Shown: positions 45,210-55,756, counted from the first letter of the stretch. The stretch is 64,000 bases of DNA from Crocosphaera chwakensis CCY0110 (GCF_000169335.1 NZ_AAXW01000015.1:1-64000); one strand, 5' to 3'. The notes: generated by a model from the sequence alone, not told the origin. Made by a program: numbers and translations.

Positions 45210-46553
45210 TCATGACTCAATGGGGATATGATTACTTTGTCCTTTCGATAATTGTAAAAATAGTGTAATCATTAATGTCCCTGCATAAGCAGTTAATGCT
45301 GACCATAATAGATGATTATTTTGCCAATAGTAAGCCATAATTACTAAGGGTAAAAATCCAATCAAAAAGGCAATCAATACTCCATTTCTTAATATTTTAC
45401 CCTCTTTTAAACCGATGAAATATCCTTCTAACATAAAAGCGATCGCGCTAAACGACAAGAAAGGGAATAACCAGACTGTATAAGTGATAGCAGCTTGACT
45501 AATTTCTTGATGATCCGTTAATAAGTTAAAAATACTTTCAGGAAACAAAAACGGAATCAAAGCAAAGCTTGAAGCAATGAATAAACTATTAATAATAGAC
45601 ACGACTAATAATGGTATGATTTGCTCTATATTACCCTCGCCCTTAAAGTTTCCAGTTAAAGATTGAGTGGTAATTCCTACTCCTTGAACTGTAAATTGAC
45701 TCACTAGGGCAATTTGTAATAATACTCCGTTAACAGCTAATAGATTAGTTCCCAATAAAGCACTAATATTCATAAAAGTAGAATAGGCAGAAATTAAAGC
45801 AAAATATCTCATAAAAATATTACCGTTAAAAGAAATAAGTGAAAGTAATTCTTTTTTATTGACAACTTTGGTGATAAGAGGTAATACGCCACTCCATTTA
45901 AGAGTTGTTATCATAAAAATAATAGCAACAAATAAAGCTAAATATTGACTAATTGCTGTAGCTAAACCTGCTCCCATACTTTGCCAACCCCAACGATCAA
46001 TCATGAGATAATCTAAGAAAACATTTGAAGCATTTCCAACTAAAGATAAGAATAAAATAGCTGCTTTCATTTCTCTTCCTAAGAACCACCCAATAAAAAC
46101 AAAATTAAGTAAAACTGCAGGTGCGCCCCAAATTCTGGCACGAAAATAATCTATTCCAGATACTTCAATGTCGGGTGAACCTGATAATAAAGTAAAGCCT
46201 ATTTTTTCGATAGGATATTGTAAAATCAGGATAACAAAAGCAATAATCAAAGCAATTAAACCACTGCGTAAAATAGCCAGTAATATTCCGTCTTGATCAT
46301 CTCTTCCCACAGCTTGTGCAGTGATAGCATTAGTACCAGAACGAATGAACTTTAAAACTCGATATAAATAGTCAAAAAGAATACTTCCAAGAATAACCCC
46401 TGCTAAGTAACGAATGTCTTCTAAATGTCCTAAAAAAGCAGTATCACACAACCCTGCTAAGGGAACCATCATATTAGATAAAACACTAACTGAAGCGAGA
46501 CGATAAAAGCGAGGTAAAAAACTACGATACTCAACAGGAAGGGAAAAATTCAT
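45210..46553 (-). CDS. MATE family efflux transporter (DinF-like)
   Basis: A 447-aa membrane protein with twelve predicted helices. LASVSVLSNMMVPLAGLCDTAFLG at the N-terminus is the typical DinF-branch MATE sequence, and GSGINAITA-type motifs appear as RSGTNAITAQAVG. It would export drugs or metabolites using a Na+ or H+ gradient. Substrate unknown. Confidence 0.9.
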   Translation of the reverse strand: MNFSLPVEYRSFLPRFYRLASVSVLSNMMVPLAGLCDTAFLGHLEDIRYLAGVILGSILFDYLYRVLKFIRSGTNAITAQAVGRDDQDGILLAILRSGLIALIIAFVILILQYPIEKIGFTLLSGSPDIEVSGIDYFRARIWGAPAVLLNFVFIGWFLGREMKAAILFLSLVGNASNVFLDYLMIDRWGWQSMGAGLATAISQYLALFVAIIFMITTLKWSGVLPLITKVVNKKELLSLISFNGNIFMRYFALISAYSTFMNISALLGTNLLAVNGVLLQIALVSQFTVQGVGITTQSLTGNFKGEGNIEQIIPLLVVSIINSLFIASSFALIPFLFPESIFNLLTDHQEISQAAITYTVWLFPFLSFSAIAFMLEGYFIGLKEGKILRNGVLIAFLIGFLPLVIMAYYWQNNHLLWSALTAYAGTLMITLFLQLSKGQSNHIPIES

Positions 46554-46777
46554 ATAAAGAGTTAAGTGTCATCTGTGAATCCAACTAAAAGTTATATTAT
46601 AACTAACTTTGACTTTAGCTTACATACTGCTGATTGGGTTTAGTCGTAATAATAATTCAATGAAATTCCAAAATTATTATTAAGCATTAAATCAGTGATC
46701 ACCTAGTTTTTAAATCTACGTTATAATCTGGGTTAGCCTATACAATTACTTTGAAAAATAGTCTGATTATCCCATTT

Positions 46778-48250
46778 ATGAACCCTATTCAAGTTTCAGA
46801 AATTGAATACGTTGATGTTATTGTCGTGGGTGGTGGTATTGCTGGAGTTGCCATTACTGAATTCTTAGCCCGTCATAGTAATTTATCCATTAAACTATTA
46901 GAAAAAGCTCCTCAACTGGGTACATTAGCATCAGGAAAATTAGAAGGATGGTATCATACAGGAGCTTTATATTCGGGTCAAGATGATGCTCAAACATTCA
47001 TTAATTGTGTTAATGGAGTAGAGGATTTAATTAATTTTTATACTCCTTATTTTAAGCAACAATGCAACGTCAATTTAACAGAAAAAGACACTAAATTTTA
47101 TACCCCTGCTATTATTCCTAATTCTAAAGGTTGGTTTAATGATGCACCAGTGTATTTGATTCATCCCCAAGAAGATGCTCCAGAAATTCGCTCATCTCGC
47201 TTAAAAAGTGATGCAGTACAAATTAATATTCAACGGAATAGAGTCTTAGGAAGATTAGAAGTTGCTTACGGAAGACAACATAATTGGTTAGTGAATAATA
47301 AATATTTAGCCCCTACTTATGCACAGGTTGAAAATTATGAAGGCTTAAATTGTTCTTTAAGAAATTCAACAGAAATTATCCGTAATCTTTGCCGTCAATT
47401 TGATAATTCATATAACATACAACCATCTAATTATGATTTTATTAAAACGCTGGATTGTTCTATGCACACCAGTCGAATTCTAAAAGATTTAGTAACCAGT
47501 TGTTTGAGTCATGGGGTAACATTTGAAACCGGCATTAAAATCGAAAAATTGTTAAGTGATAGTTATGGTGAACTAAGAATTAAAAGTTTATTATGTAAGA
47601 CGAAAGCAGGACGTTCAAAACGACTCAAAGCTAAGTTATTTATTTTTGCTGTTGGGGAAGGATTTGAACCCTTTTTAAAAGATTTACAAGTGAGAGCAAA
47701 ATTAAAGAGAAGTCGCAGCGCAATGGTGGTAAGTTATCCTGCTTTAGTCAACACTAATTTTGTCAGAATGTCCACTAAAAATCGCTTTCATTTTAATCAT
47801 TTTGTACAACATAGGGAACTAGGAAACGAAAAATATACTTACTCTTTATTAGCTGATTCTGGTTATGCTAATGATGATAATATTGATGGTGTAGATATAG
47901 AACCTATTTTAGAGTCAGCAGAACGTTATTTTGGCAAAGAAAAGTTATACAGTCGTCAACTTTATAGTTATGAATGTGTGAAAACTGAATTTATCAGTCA
48001 AGAAGAACAAAAACGACGCTATAGTTATTGGATTGAATCGAATTCTGATAGTAATTATATGTGTGTTTTACCTGGTAAATTTTCCTTTTTTCCTACTGTT
48101 GCTTATCAAGCTTATCAACGAATTAAAACATTACTCAATTTTGAAGAAACTAAACCCAAAACTTCTTTTGAAGAGAATATCAATCTTGAAAAAGAAGCCA
48201 ATAAATTAGTGGCTGAATCTTTTCCAATGCAAATTTTTCTAACTAACTAA
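46778..48250 (+). CDS. FAD-dependent oxidoreductase
   Basis: A 490-aa flavoprotein. VIVVGGGIAGVAI is the Rossmann FAD-binding motif, EKAPQLG the second Gly/acid strand, and LFIFAVGEGFEP a C-terminal FAD contact. It resembles DAO/L-2-hydroxyglutarate oxidase-type proteins, but the substrate is not evident. ATG at 46778 gives the normal N-terminus; TTG at 46751 would add nine residues. Confidence 0.8.
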   Translation: MNPIQVSEIEYVDVIVVGGGIAGVAITEFLARHSNLSIKLLEKAPQLGTLASGKLEGWYHTGALYSGQDDAQTFINCVNGVEDLINFYTPYFKQQCNVNLTEKDTKFYTPAIIPNSKGWFNDAPVYLIHPQEDAPEIRSSRLKSDAVQINIQRNRVLGRLEVAYGRQHNWLVNNKYLAPTYAQVENYEGLNCSLRNSTEIIRNLCRQFDNSYNIQPSNYDFIKTLDCSMHTSRILKDLVTSCLSHGVTFETGIKIEKLLSDSYGELRIKSLLCKTKAGRSKRLKAKLFIFAVGEGFEPFLKDLQVRAKLKRSRSAMVVSYPALVNTNFVRMSTKNRFHFNHFVQHRELGNEKYTYSLLADSGYANDDNIDGVDIEPILESAERYFGKEKLYSRQLYSYECVKTEFISQEEQKRRYSYWIESNSDSNYMCVLPGKFSFFPTVAYQAYQRIKTLLNFEETKPKTSFEENINLEKEANKLVAESFPMQIFLTN

Positions 48251-48363
48251 TTAGGAAAAAATTGAATCTTAAAGTGAACTGCGATCGCAGACAAGAAGCA
48301 GAACCACAACTAAAAATATTTTATTGAGAAAAGAACCGAATACGTAACCATTTTTCTATTTCA

Positions 48364-49272
48364 TTAAAAAAAAAGATCATTATTTGTAGATTTTTGATGA
48401 TTCTTAATACCAAACTCTGTTAAATTTTCCATCCATTGTCGAGTTCCAAATGATTGACAAGCAACCGCAGCAACCTCTGAAGCTTTAGCCAAAGAATCTG
48501 CAAAACTATGGGTCAAAATAAAGTGACAAAATGCGCCATGAAAAATATCTCCCGCGCCTAAAGTGTCAATGGCTTGAATAGGAGAAACTTCTATACTATT
48601 AAACTCTCCATCTGTCCAATATTTAATAGGCTTCTCTCCATTAGTAATGGCAATATGAGGAATATTAGCCTGTTTTAAATAAGTAAAAACGTCATCAGAA
48701 TCATAACAATTGGGAGGATAAAAGTTTGTAGAACAAACCGCATATTTAACATAAGGCAAAATCTTCTCAAAGCCAGGTTTCCAACTGCCTCCATCAATAA
48801 TAATAGGAATGTCTCTAAAATTGGCTTCTTGGGCAACAACTTGACTGACAGCCATTTGATGTCCATCGATTAAAACAATATCAATATCCTGTAAAATTTC
48901 TATGGATAATTTATCCGCTTTTGCCTGAGATTTGATAGCATTAATAGAAATAACGGCACGTTCCCCTGTGATTTTATTAACAATAATTGAAGAGGTAGGT
49001 GGGGGTTCAGGATGATAAGGAGAAAGATCAAAAACACTCAAAGAACAATCTTCTAATTCTGCACAAATGAGTTGACTAATGGGATGATTACCAATCATAC
49101 TTAAGAGGGTTCCTTGATGCCCAAACTTTTGAAAGGTAATGGCTGCATTGGTAGCAGGTCCGCCGGCTGCAATGGTTTGATCGAGTGCTACAATTTTCTC
49201 ATTAGAATGGGGGAAATGATCCGCAAGATAAATAATATCGAGAGTCGTTAAACCGACAAATAATCCATTCAT
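48364..49272 (-). CDS. PfkB family carbohydrate kinase
   Basis: A 302-aa ribokinase-type sugar kinase. The signature AAGGPATNAAITFQKFGH is near the N-terminus, the anion hole motif DTLGAGDIFHGAF (catalytic Asp) is at about 240-252, and NxxE-type residues lie between. The phosphate acceptor is unknown. The ATG at 49272 shares a CATG palindrome with the divergent rsmI start; 49290 is an alternative start. Confidence 0.88.
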   Translation of the reverse strand: MNGLFVGLTTLDIIYLADHFPHSNEKIVALDQTIAAGGPATNAAITFQKFGHQGTLLSMIGNHPISQLICAELEDCSLSVFDLSPYHPEPPPTSSIIVNKITGERAVISINAIKSQAKADKLSIEILQDIDIVLIDGHQMAVSQVVAQEANFRDIPIIIDGGSWKPGFEKILPYVKYAVCSTNFYPPNCYDSDDVFTYLKQANIPHIAITNGEKPIKYWTDGEFNSIEVSPIQAIDTLGAGDIFHGAFCHFILTHSFADSLAKASEVAAVACQSFGTRQWMENLTEFGIKNHQKSTNNDLFF

Positions 49273-50134
49273 GACTAATATAATGAACAACGAAAGTTTA
49301 CAGCAAGGAACACTTTATATTGTGGGAACACCCATCGGAAATTTAGAAGATATTACCTTTCGGGCGATCCGAATTTTAAAATCAGTTAATCTTATCGCTG
49401 CAGAAGATACCCGTCATACAGCTAAACTTTTGCATCATTTTCAGATTACTACCCCTCAGATTAGTTATCATCATCATAATCGCACGGCTCGCCAAACTGA
49501 ATTATTAAACTATCTTGAAGAAGGAAAAACCATTGCTTTAGTAACTGATGCAGGGATGCCAGGTATTTCTGATCCGGGATACGATTTAATTAATGCTTCT
49601 ATTATAGCAAATATTCCTGTTATTCCTATCCCTGGCCCGACGGCTGCTATTACCACCCTTTCTGTGTCTGGTTTGCCCACTGATCGCTTTATCTTTGAGG
49701 GTTTTCTTCCTTTAAAGGGAAAAGAAAGACGTGATCGCTTTCAAGTATTAAAAACAGAAACTCGGACGATTATTCTTTATGAAGCTCCCCATCGTTTACT
49801 AAAAACTTTGACTGATTTACGAGAGGTTTATAGTAACGATCATCAACTTACCGTAGGAAGAGAAATCACCAAACGTTATGAAGAATTTTGGCGAGGAAGT
49901 TTAGAAGATGCTATCTTATATTATCAGAATTCTCAGCAGATTAAAGGGGAATTTACCTTAATTATTGCTGGCTGTTCTCAAAGTCGTTTCCTTACGTTAA
50001 CCGTTGATCAATTAAAAGATGAATTACAACAATTATTAGATCAAGGAATGACGCGATCGCAAGCGAGTCGTCAACTTGCAGAAGTCACTACTTTTTCCCG
50101 TCGTCAAATTTATAATTTATCTTTAGATAATTAG
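49271..50134 (+). CDS. rsmI: 16S rRNA 2'-O-ribose C1402 methyltransferase
   Basis: Methylates C1402 of 16S rRNA with SAM. At 287 aa it is full length: LYIVGTPIGNLEDITFRA, AAEDTRHTAKLL, VTDAGMPGISDPGY and the C-terminal RREIxxK-type ELTKRYEEFWRG. The ATG at 49271 overlaps the divergent kinase ATG; ATG at 49283 is the alternative and avoids the overlap. Confidence 0.94.
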   Translation: MTNIMNNESLQQGTLYIVGTPIGNLEDITFRAIRILKSVNLIAAEDTRHTAKLLHHFQITTPQISYHHHNRTARQTELLNYLEEGKTIALVTDAGMPGISDPGYDLINASIIANIPVIPIPGPTAAITTLSVSGLPTDRFIFEGFLPLKGKERRDRFQVLKTETRTIILYEAPHRLLKTLTDLREVYSNDHQLTVGREITKRYEEFWRGSLEDAILYYQNSQQIKGEFTLIIAGCSQSRFLTLTVDQLKDELQQLLDQGMTRSQASRQLAEVTTFSRRQIYNLSLDN

Positions 50135-50154
50135 CTTTTTTTACAATAGTTACA

Positions 50155-51660
50155 ATGATCAAAAAATTTTTCTGTACCAGTTTATTTCTCGTTATTCCTA
50201 TTTATTTAAGTAGTTGTAGTACACGCAAAACAAACCTATCTATTTCTAGTGGTTCTCTTGGAAGTGGTTATCAAAGAATTAGTTCTCAAATTAAATCATC
50301 AGCAGATACAGTAGAACAAATACAGGTAACAGATACTTATCAGTCTCAAGGATCACAAGAAAATTTACAACGATTATTAGATAAAGAAGTTGATTTTTCT
50401 ATTGTACAATTAGATGTAGCTAGTGAAGCTATGAAACAAGGAAAAGTTAATACGTTATTGGTCTTAACTCAAGAATATTTACACTTAGTCACTCAAGCTA
50501 ACTCTGACATTAAAACTTTAGCAGACTTACAAGGAAAACGGGTGATGGTGGGAGCAGAAGGTAGCGGAATTTATTTTACTGCAAAGCGAATTTTTAAAGC
50601 TAGTAATATCACAATTATAGAAGTAAAATCTAATGAAGATAGACTTAAAAAACTCATAAATAATGAAATTGATGCCTTTGTTTATGTTGGACCTTTAGCA
50701 ACCAGTGATAAATTTAAACAAGAATTACAACAGTCGACTCAACTTCGTTTTATTTCCGTAGATTCCAGTTTAATTAACTATTTAACCATTCAATTTCCTG
50801 AATCTTATCAACAAGCAATTATTCCCCAAGGAACTTATAAACCTTTACCAGAATTACCTAATCAAAACTTATCAACTATTGCTACTCCTGGCGCATTAAT
50901 TACCCGTCCTGATGTCAATAAAAAGACAGTTTCTTTGTTAACTTGGGCGATTATTTCTAACTTTCGTCAATACTCTCCTTTCTACCCTGAATTAGCTTCT
51001 CAACAAGATGCTAAACTATTAACGGAAGGGTTAATTTATATTCATCCTGGGGCGCAACAAGTCTTTAATTATGGTGATCCTAGAGTCGCATGGCAACGTT
51101 ATTTGAGAGAAAATAAGCCTCTACAAGCTGCATCAATTATGTTGATTACAACCAGTAGTATTGGGTTTTTACTTCGTTGGTGGCGTAAAAGAAAACAAAA
51201 CAATCTTCTGAAAGCTAACCGTCAAACTATTAACGAATTAAGAAAATTATTAGAGCAAAATCCCAAAAAAGCCACAGAAGAAATTGAAGATTTACGGCAA
51301 AAATATCGTTTAATGTTAATTGATGGTCAAGTGTCTTCAGAAGTTTATGAACAAATTGAAAAAATGACACAAATCTTCTCAGATCAATGTCAAAGATGGC
51401 AAAATAAACAAAAAGAATTATCCCATAATCAAATCTTACAATTGATGGATGAATGGAGTCAACAACTACCCGAAAGTTTAATGGTAAGACATGGAAAATT
51501 ACAATATTCTCATGATCAGTATAAAGAGATGTTAAAAACAGGACAATTAGACTTACAAACTTATTTACAGATGATTCAAGTCACTTTAATTTGGACCAAC
51601 TTACTATCATTAAATAACTCACAAGATAATAAAAATAAGCTGCCTAATTCATCAAAATAA
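50155..51660 (+). CDS. TAXI-family solute-binding protein with transmembrane anchor and C-terminal helical tail
   Basis: A 501-aa protein. Lipobox LSSC (Cys 21) predicts an outer lipid anchor. Residues 25-310 match TAXI TRAP-type binding proteins (SGSLGSGYQRISSQI, GKRVMVGAEGSGIYFTAKRIF). About residues 323-344 form a transmembrane helix, followed by about 155 mainly helical, charged residues predicted cytosolic. No TRAP membrane genes are nearby, so it may be a sensor. It lies 20 bp after rsmI. Confidence 0.82.
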   Translation: MIKKFFCTSLFLVIPIYLSSCSTRKTNLSISSGSLGSGYQRISSQIKSSADTVEQIQVTDTYQSQGSQENLQRLLDKEVDFSIVQLDVASEAMKQGKVNTLLVLTQEYLHLVTQANSDIKTLADLQGKRVMVGAEGSGIYFTAKRIFKASNITIIEVKSNEDRLKKLINNEIDAFVYVGPLATSDKFKQELQQSTQLRFISVDSSLINYLTIQFPESYQQAIIPQGTYKPLPELPNQNLSTIATPGALITRPDVNKKTVSLLTWAIISNFRQYSPFYPELASQQDAKLLTEGLIYIHPGAQQVFNYGDPRVAWQRYLRENKPLQAASIMLITTSSIGFLLRWWRKRKQNNLLKANRQTINELRKLLEQNPKKATEEIEDLRQKYRLMLIDGQVSSEVYEQIEKMTQIFSDQCQRWQNKQKELSHNQILQLMDEWSQQLPESLMVRHGKLQYSHDQYKEMLKTGQLDLQTYLQMIQVTLIWTNLLSLNNSQDNKNKLPNSSK

Positions 51661-51664
51661 AACT

Positions 51665-52678
51665 ATGTTATCTATTTCATCTACCCTTCGAGAAAAAGTA
51701 TCTCAACCCTTAAAAATTGGTTCAGTAGAAGTAAAAAGTCGGGTGTTGCAGTCTCCTTTATCGGGAGTAACAGACTTAGTTTTTCGTCGCTTAGTCAGAC
51801 GTTATTCTCCTAATTCTATGATGTACACCGAGATGGTAAGTGCCACAGAAATTCATCATTTAAAACAACTTCCTAGACTGATGGAAATTGATCCCAATGA
51901 ACAACCGATTAGTATTCAATTATTTGATTGTCGTCCAGATTTTATGGCAGAAGCAGCTCAAAAAGCGGTAGGAGAAGGGGCGAAAACCATTGATATTAAT
52001 ATGGGTTGTCCTGTTAATAAAATTACAAAAAAAGGGGGTGGATCTTCTTTATTAAGACAACCAGAAATAGCTGAAAATCTGGTTAAAGAAGTGGTCAAAA
52101 CTGTTGATATTCCTGTTACTGTTAAAACAAGAATAGGATGGGACGATAATGAAATTAATATCTTAGAATTTGCCCAAAAAATGGAAGATGCGGGGGCATC
52201 AATGTTAACCCTTCATGGTAGAACTCGCGCCCAAGGATATACAGGAAATGCACGGTGGGAATGGATTAAAAAAGTCAAAAAAATCTTGACTATTCCCGTC
52301 ATAGCTAATGGTGATATCTTTTCCGTTGAAGCTGCGATTAATTGTTTAGAAATAACCGGTGCAGATGGGGTTATGTGTTCCCGTGGAACCCTAGGTTATC
52401 CTTTTTTAGTGGGAGAAATTGACTATTTTTTTCAGACAGGAAAAGAATTAATTAAACCAACTTCTATTGAAAGATTAGAATGTGCAAAAGAACATTTAAA
52501 AGGGTTATGGGAATATAAAGGCAAACGAGGTATTTATCAAGCTAGAAAACATTTAAGTTGGTATTGTAAAGGATTTATCGGCGCATCTGAATTAAGGGAT
52601 AAAGTGTCTCGTATTGAAACAGTAGAAGAAGGCTATTTTTTATTAGATAAAGCCATGAAATTAATCAATAATAACTAA
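51665..52678 (+). CDS. tRNA-dihydrouridine synthase
   Basis: A 337-aa flavoprotein reducing specific tRNA uridines. QSPLSGVTDLVFRRL near the start, MGCPVNKITKKGGGSSLL (catalytic Cys) and GITADGVMCSRGTLGYP-type ITGADGVMCSRG are diagnostic of DusB-like proteins. It begins 4 bp after the TAXI gene stop, suggesting translational coupling. Confidence 0.9.
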   Translation: MLSISSTLREKVSQPLKIGSVEVKSRVLQSPLSGVTDLVFRRLVRRYSPNSMMYTEMVSATEIHHLKQLPRLMEIDPNEQPISIQLFDCRPDFMAEAAQKAVGEGAKTIDINMGCPVNKITKKGGGSSLLRQPEIAENLVKEVVKTVDIPVTVKTRIGWDDNEINILEFAQKMEDAGASMLTLHGRTRAQGYTGNARWEWIKKVKKILTIPVIANGDIFSVEAAINCLEITGADGVMCSRGTLGYPFLVGEIDYFFQTGKELIKPTSIERLECAKEHLKGLWEYKGKRGIYQARKHLSWYCKGFIGASELRDKVSRIETVEEGYFLLDKAMKLINNN

Positions 52679-52765
52679 TAATTAAGTTTTTTATTAATAT
52701 TGCTAATTTTTGAAAATTTTGTTAAATCATATATCCTTAAATTATCGATGAAAGGCAACAATAGA

Positions 52766-54145
52766 ATGTTGAAAACTGGAAATATACCAACAATCTTTAA
52801 AAAACAAGATCAATATTTTTTATCAGGAAATACCCAAAAAATTGAGTTTCGTCAGCAAAAATTAAAACAATTAAAACAGTTGATTATTGAGAAAGAAAGT
52901 GAGATAGCAGAAGCTTTAAATAAAGACTTAGGTAAATGTCACTTTGAAAGTTACTTATCAGAAATTAGAATCATTAAAAAAGATATTGATAATACGATAA
53001 ATAATCTTAAAAAATGGATAAAACCTCGTTATGTTTCTACTCCCATAGAACAATTTCCTGCCACTGCCTTGATTCAACCGCAACCGAAAGGAGTTATCCT
53101 TATTATTAGTCCTTGGAATTATCCTTTTTCCTTAGCTATTATGCCATTAATAGGGGCGATCGCTGCTGGCAACTGTGCTATCATTAAACCTTCAGAATTA
53201 ACTCCTAATACATCAAAAGTTATTGCAAAAATTATTAACAATTACTTCGATGATAACTATATAAAAGTGATTGAAGGAGGGAAAGACATCAGTCAAAAAT
53301 TATTAAAAGAAAACTTTGATCATATCTTTTTTACTGGTAGTTCTTCTATTGGAAAAATTGTTATGGAAGCTGCTGCTAAGCATTTAACACCAGTTACCTT
53401 AGAATTAGGGGGAAAAAGTCCCTGTATTGTGGATAAAAATATTAATGTTAAAGAAACAGCTAAGCGCATTGTCTGGGGAAAGTTTCTCAACGCTGGACAA
53501 AGTTGTATTGCGCCAGATTATTTATTAGTCAATCAACCCATTAAATCACAACTATTAGAAGGGATTAAAGAAGCGATTAAAACATTTTATGGAGAAGAAC
53601 CTTTTCACAGTCCAGACTATGGAAGAATTATTAATGAGTATCATTTTAAACGATTATCTGCATTATTACCCCAAGATAATATTATTGTAGGGGGTCAACT
53701 AATTCCCCAAGAAAATTATATTTCTCCTACAGTGATTGATCATATTTCTCCTAATTCTCCTATTATGGAAGATGAGATATTTGGCCCTATTTTACCAATT
53801 TTCGATTATAGTGAAATAGAAGAAGCGATCGCCTTTATAAACCAAAGACCAAAACCCTTAGCCATTTATTTATTTTCTAACGATAAAAAGCAACAAAAAA
53901 AGATACTAGAAAATACCCGATCAGGGAGTGTAGGGATTAACGATACAGTGATGCAATATGGAGTGTTAAGCTTACCCTTTGGTGGTGTAGGAAACAGTGG
54001 CATGGGTGCTTATCATGGTAAAGCTAGTTTTGACACATTTTCCCATTATAAAAGTGTCTTGAAACGTTCTTTTTGGTTTGAAACTAATTTGCGATTTCCA
54101 CCTTATCAAGGCAAATTAAAGTGGGTAAAGCGTCTCCTAGGTTAA
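52766..54145 (+). CDS. Aldehyde dehydrogenase family protein
   Basis: A 459-aa NAD(P)-dependent enzyme. ILIISPWNYPFSLAIMPL, the GSSSIGKIV cofactor loop, catalytic Glu in LELGGKSP and catalytic Cys in NAGQSCIAPDY are present; a C-terminal basic tail (RRLLG) may attach it to a membrane. It resembles the fatty-aldehyde branch, which in cyanobacteria makes fatty acids from alkane-pathway aldehydes; that role is inference. ATGs at 52748 and 52766 are possible; the frame opens at 52700. Confidence 0.85.
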   Translation: MLKTGNIPTIFKKQDQYFLSGNTQKIEFRQQKLKQLKQLIIEKESEIAEALNKDLGKCHFESYLSEIRIIKKDIDNTINNLKKWIKPRYVSTPIEQFPATALIQPQPKGVILIISPWNYPFSLAIMPLIGAIAAGNCAIIKPSELTPNTSKVIAKIINNYFDDNYIKVIEGGKDISQKLLKENFDHIFFTGSSSIGKIVMEAAAKHLTPVTLELGGKSPCIVDKNINVKETAKRIVWGKFLNAGQSCIAPDYLLVNQPIKSQLLEGIKEAIKTFYGEEPFHSPDYGRIINEYHFKRLSALLPQDNIIVGGQLIPQENYISPTVIDHISPNSPIMEDEIFGPILPIFDYSEIEEAIAFINQRPKPLAIYLFSNDKKQQKKILENTRSGSVGINDTVMQYGVLSLPFGGVGNSGMGAYHGKASFDTFSHYKSVLKRSFWFETNLRFPPYQGKLKWVKRLLG

Positions 54146-54362
54146 AGTTTCCATGTAATATCCATTAATTCTCTTTATTAACAATAGAGATTATTAGTTG
54201 AGGTAAACATAGAAATGAGGGGAGATAGAGGAAAAAGAATATTTCCGATAATAATCGGAGTTAAACTACTTCATTCGTTCTTTATCCAGTAACGCCGTTT
54301 CAATCAGATTGTGAGGTGTAAATCCCTGCTTAGGAATCATACTAGCGGTTCCAATATGATAT

Positions 54363-55304
54363 TTAGGGTGTTGAATTGAGCAGACTCATATAAGCTTTTT
54401 GCCAAGCACTAAACCACTTCATAAACCGATCTACTACACATTGAGCGCCTTCGGGATCAGTATTAAGCAAAACAGCAATACATTTATTATCATCATATTG
54501 CCCGACAAAATCTCCTCCTCGCTTCAAACTATCAGCTAACCCATAACTGAGTTGTTGAAAGACTTGAAACATTACAGTTTTTGATTGGTTACTATCTTCT
54601 GAATTAATTTGACATAGAACCAGAGATAAATACTGTTCTGCACCCAACATTTTTTGCCATGCTTCCTCTAAATAATCATTAAATTTAGAAGGACTATCAA
54701 TTTGAACCGATAAATTTAGCTCACTTGTCTTCTTGTTTACCAAATTTAAGACATTGGATTGATCAGATAATAACTGATTGTAGGTTTTTTGATTATATTG
54801 ATATTCCTGGGTTATAAGATTATTTTTTGGTTGATTATTAATGTTTGGCTCTAATTGTTCATCTTTATTTTTTTTAAGGAGTTGTTTCGCAAAAGAAAAG
54901 GTGATGGTTTTACCTTGTTTCGCTTTTTCTAAAGCCTGAGTGCGAACTTCTTCGGGTGTTGAAGGGGCTGCTAAGATATAGAGAGCTGAGGGAGAAATTT
55001 CTACTGTTTCTAAGTCATTCAGTTGAAATTGTTGACTAACCTGCATAAATTTATTAGCAGCCGATACACTCCAATCAAATTCTGCTTTTAACCATGTCCG
55101 AAATTGTCCATGCTTCAATTGTTGTTTGATTTTGCATAAATGATCACCAATAATATAGATATCTTGAGCGCAGCGACGGAGTCGATTTCTGATATCAAGG
55201 GTTAACTCCTGAATCTCATGTCGCACTTGGGGATTTAACTGTTGATAGTTAAAATCTTTTATATCAGAATTGTTAGAAATTGAAAAAACTTGATTTTGAG
55301 TCAT
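54363..55304 (-). CDS. DUF3102 protein with degenerate GGDEF-like C-terminus
   Basis: A 313-aa cytosolic protein. Residues 20-130 (EIQELTLDIRNRLRRCAQDIYIIG, LKAEFDWSVSAANKFMQVS) match DUF3102, a helical domain found in phage and chromosomal proteins. The C-terminus (about 205-305) has the layout of a GGDEF domain (LSLVLCQINSE, LADSLKRGGDFVGQYDDNKCIAVLL), with the active loop degraded to GGDF. It is divergent from the HlyD operon and may regulate it; this is inference. Confidence 0.75.
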   Translation of the reverse strand: MTQNQVFSISNNSDIKDFNYQQLNPQVRHEIQELTLDIRNRLRRCAQDIYIIGDHLCKIKQQLKHGQFRTWLKAEFDWSVSAANKFMQVSQQFQLNDLETVEISPSALYILAAPSTPEEVRTQALEKAKQGKTITFSFAKQLLKKNKDEQLEPNINNQPKNNLITQEYQYNQKTYNQLLSDQSNVLNLVNKKTSELNLSVQIDSPSKFNDYLEEAWQKMLGAEQYLSLVLCQINSEDSNQSKTVMFQVFQQLSYGLADSLKRGGDFVGQYDDNKCIAVLLNTDPEGAQCVVDRFMKWFSAWQKAYMSLLNSTP

Positions 55305-55756
55305 ATTAACTTGTTTCCACGCTTAAACTGTTGTTTACCTTAATTATTTCTTTAGTTTGCCATATAAAAACAAGACAGATAACGGGTACTTGTGATGAGT
55401 ACCTGGATCTACTATTTTAGGCAATAAATAATTGTACTTAAATAATGTCTAATGAGGATTTCATCAAACAAGCTAGGAAGACAACGAGCAGAAATAGTTT
55501 CTAGTTTATTCCTTCTGATTATAAATAATACCTTGATTATGGTCAAACTTTAGTTAAGTCTTATTGCAACAATACTAAATTTCTAAAAATGTACAAATCT
55601 AGACATAAAAACAGCAAAAAAAATAAATAGTCCAATTTTTCCGTATTTGAGATTTGATGTCAAAAAAAATTACTGTATCTTTATGAAGATCAAGAGATTC
55701 TCATGAAATTAAGCTCAATCTAAGGGATTGACTACCATTACATCAATACTATTTGT

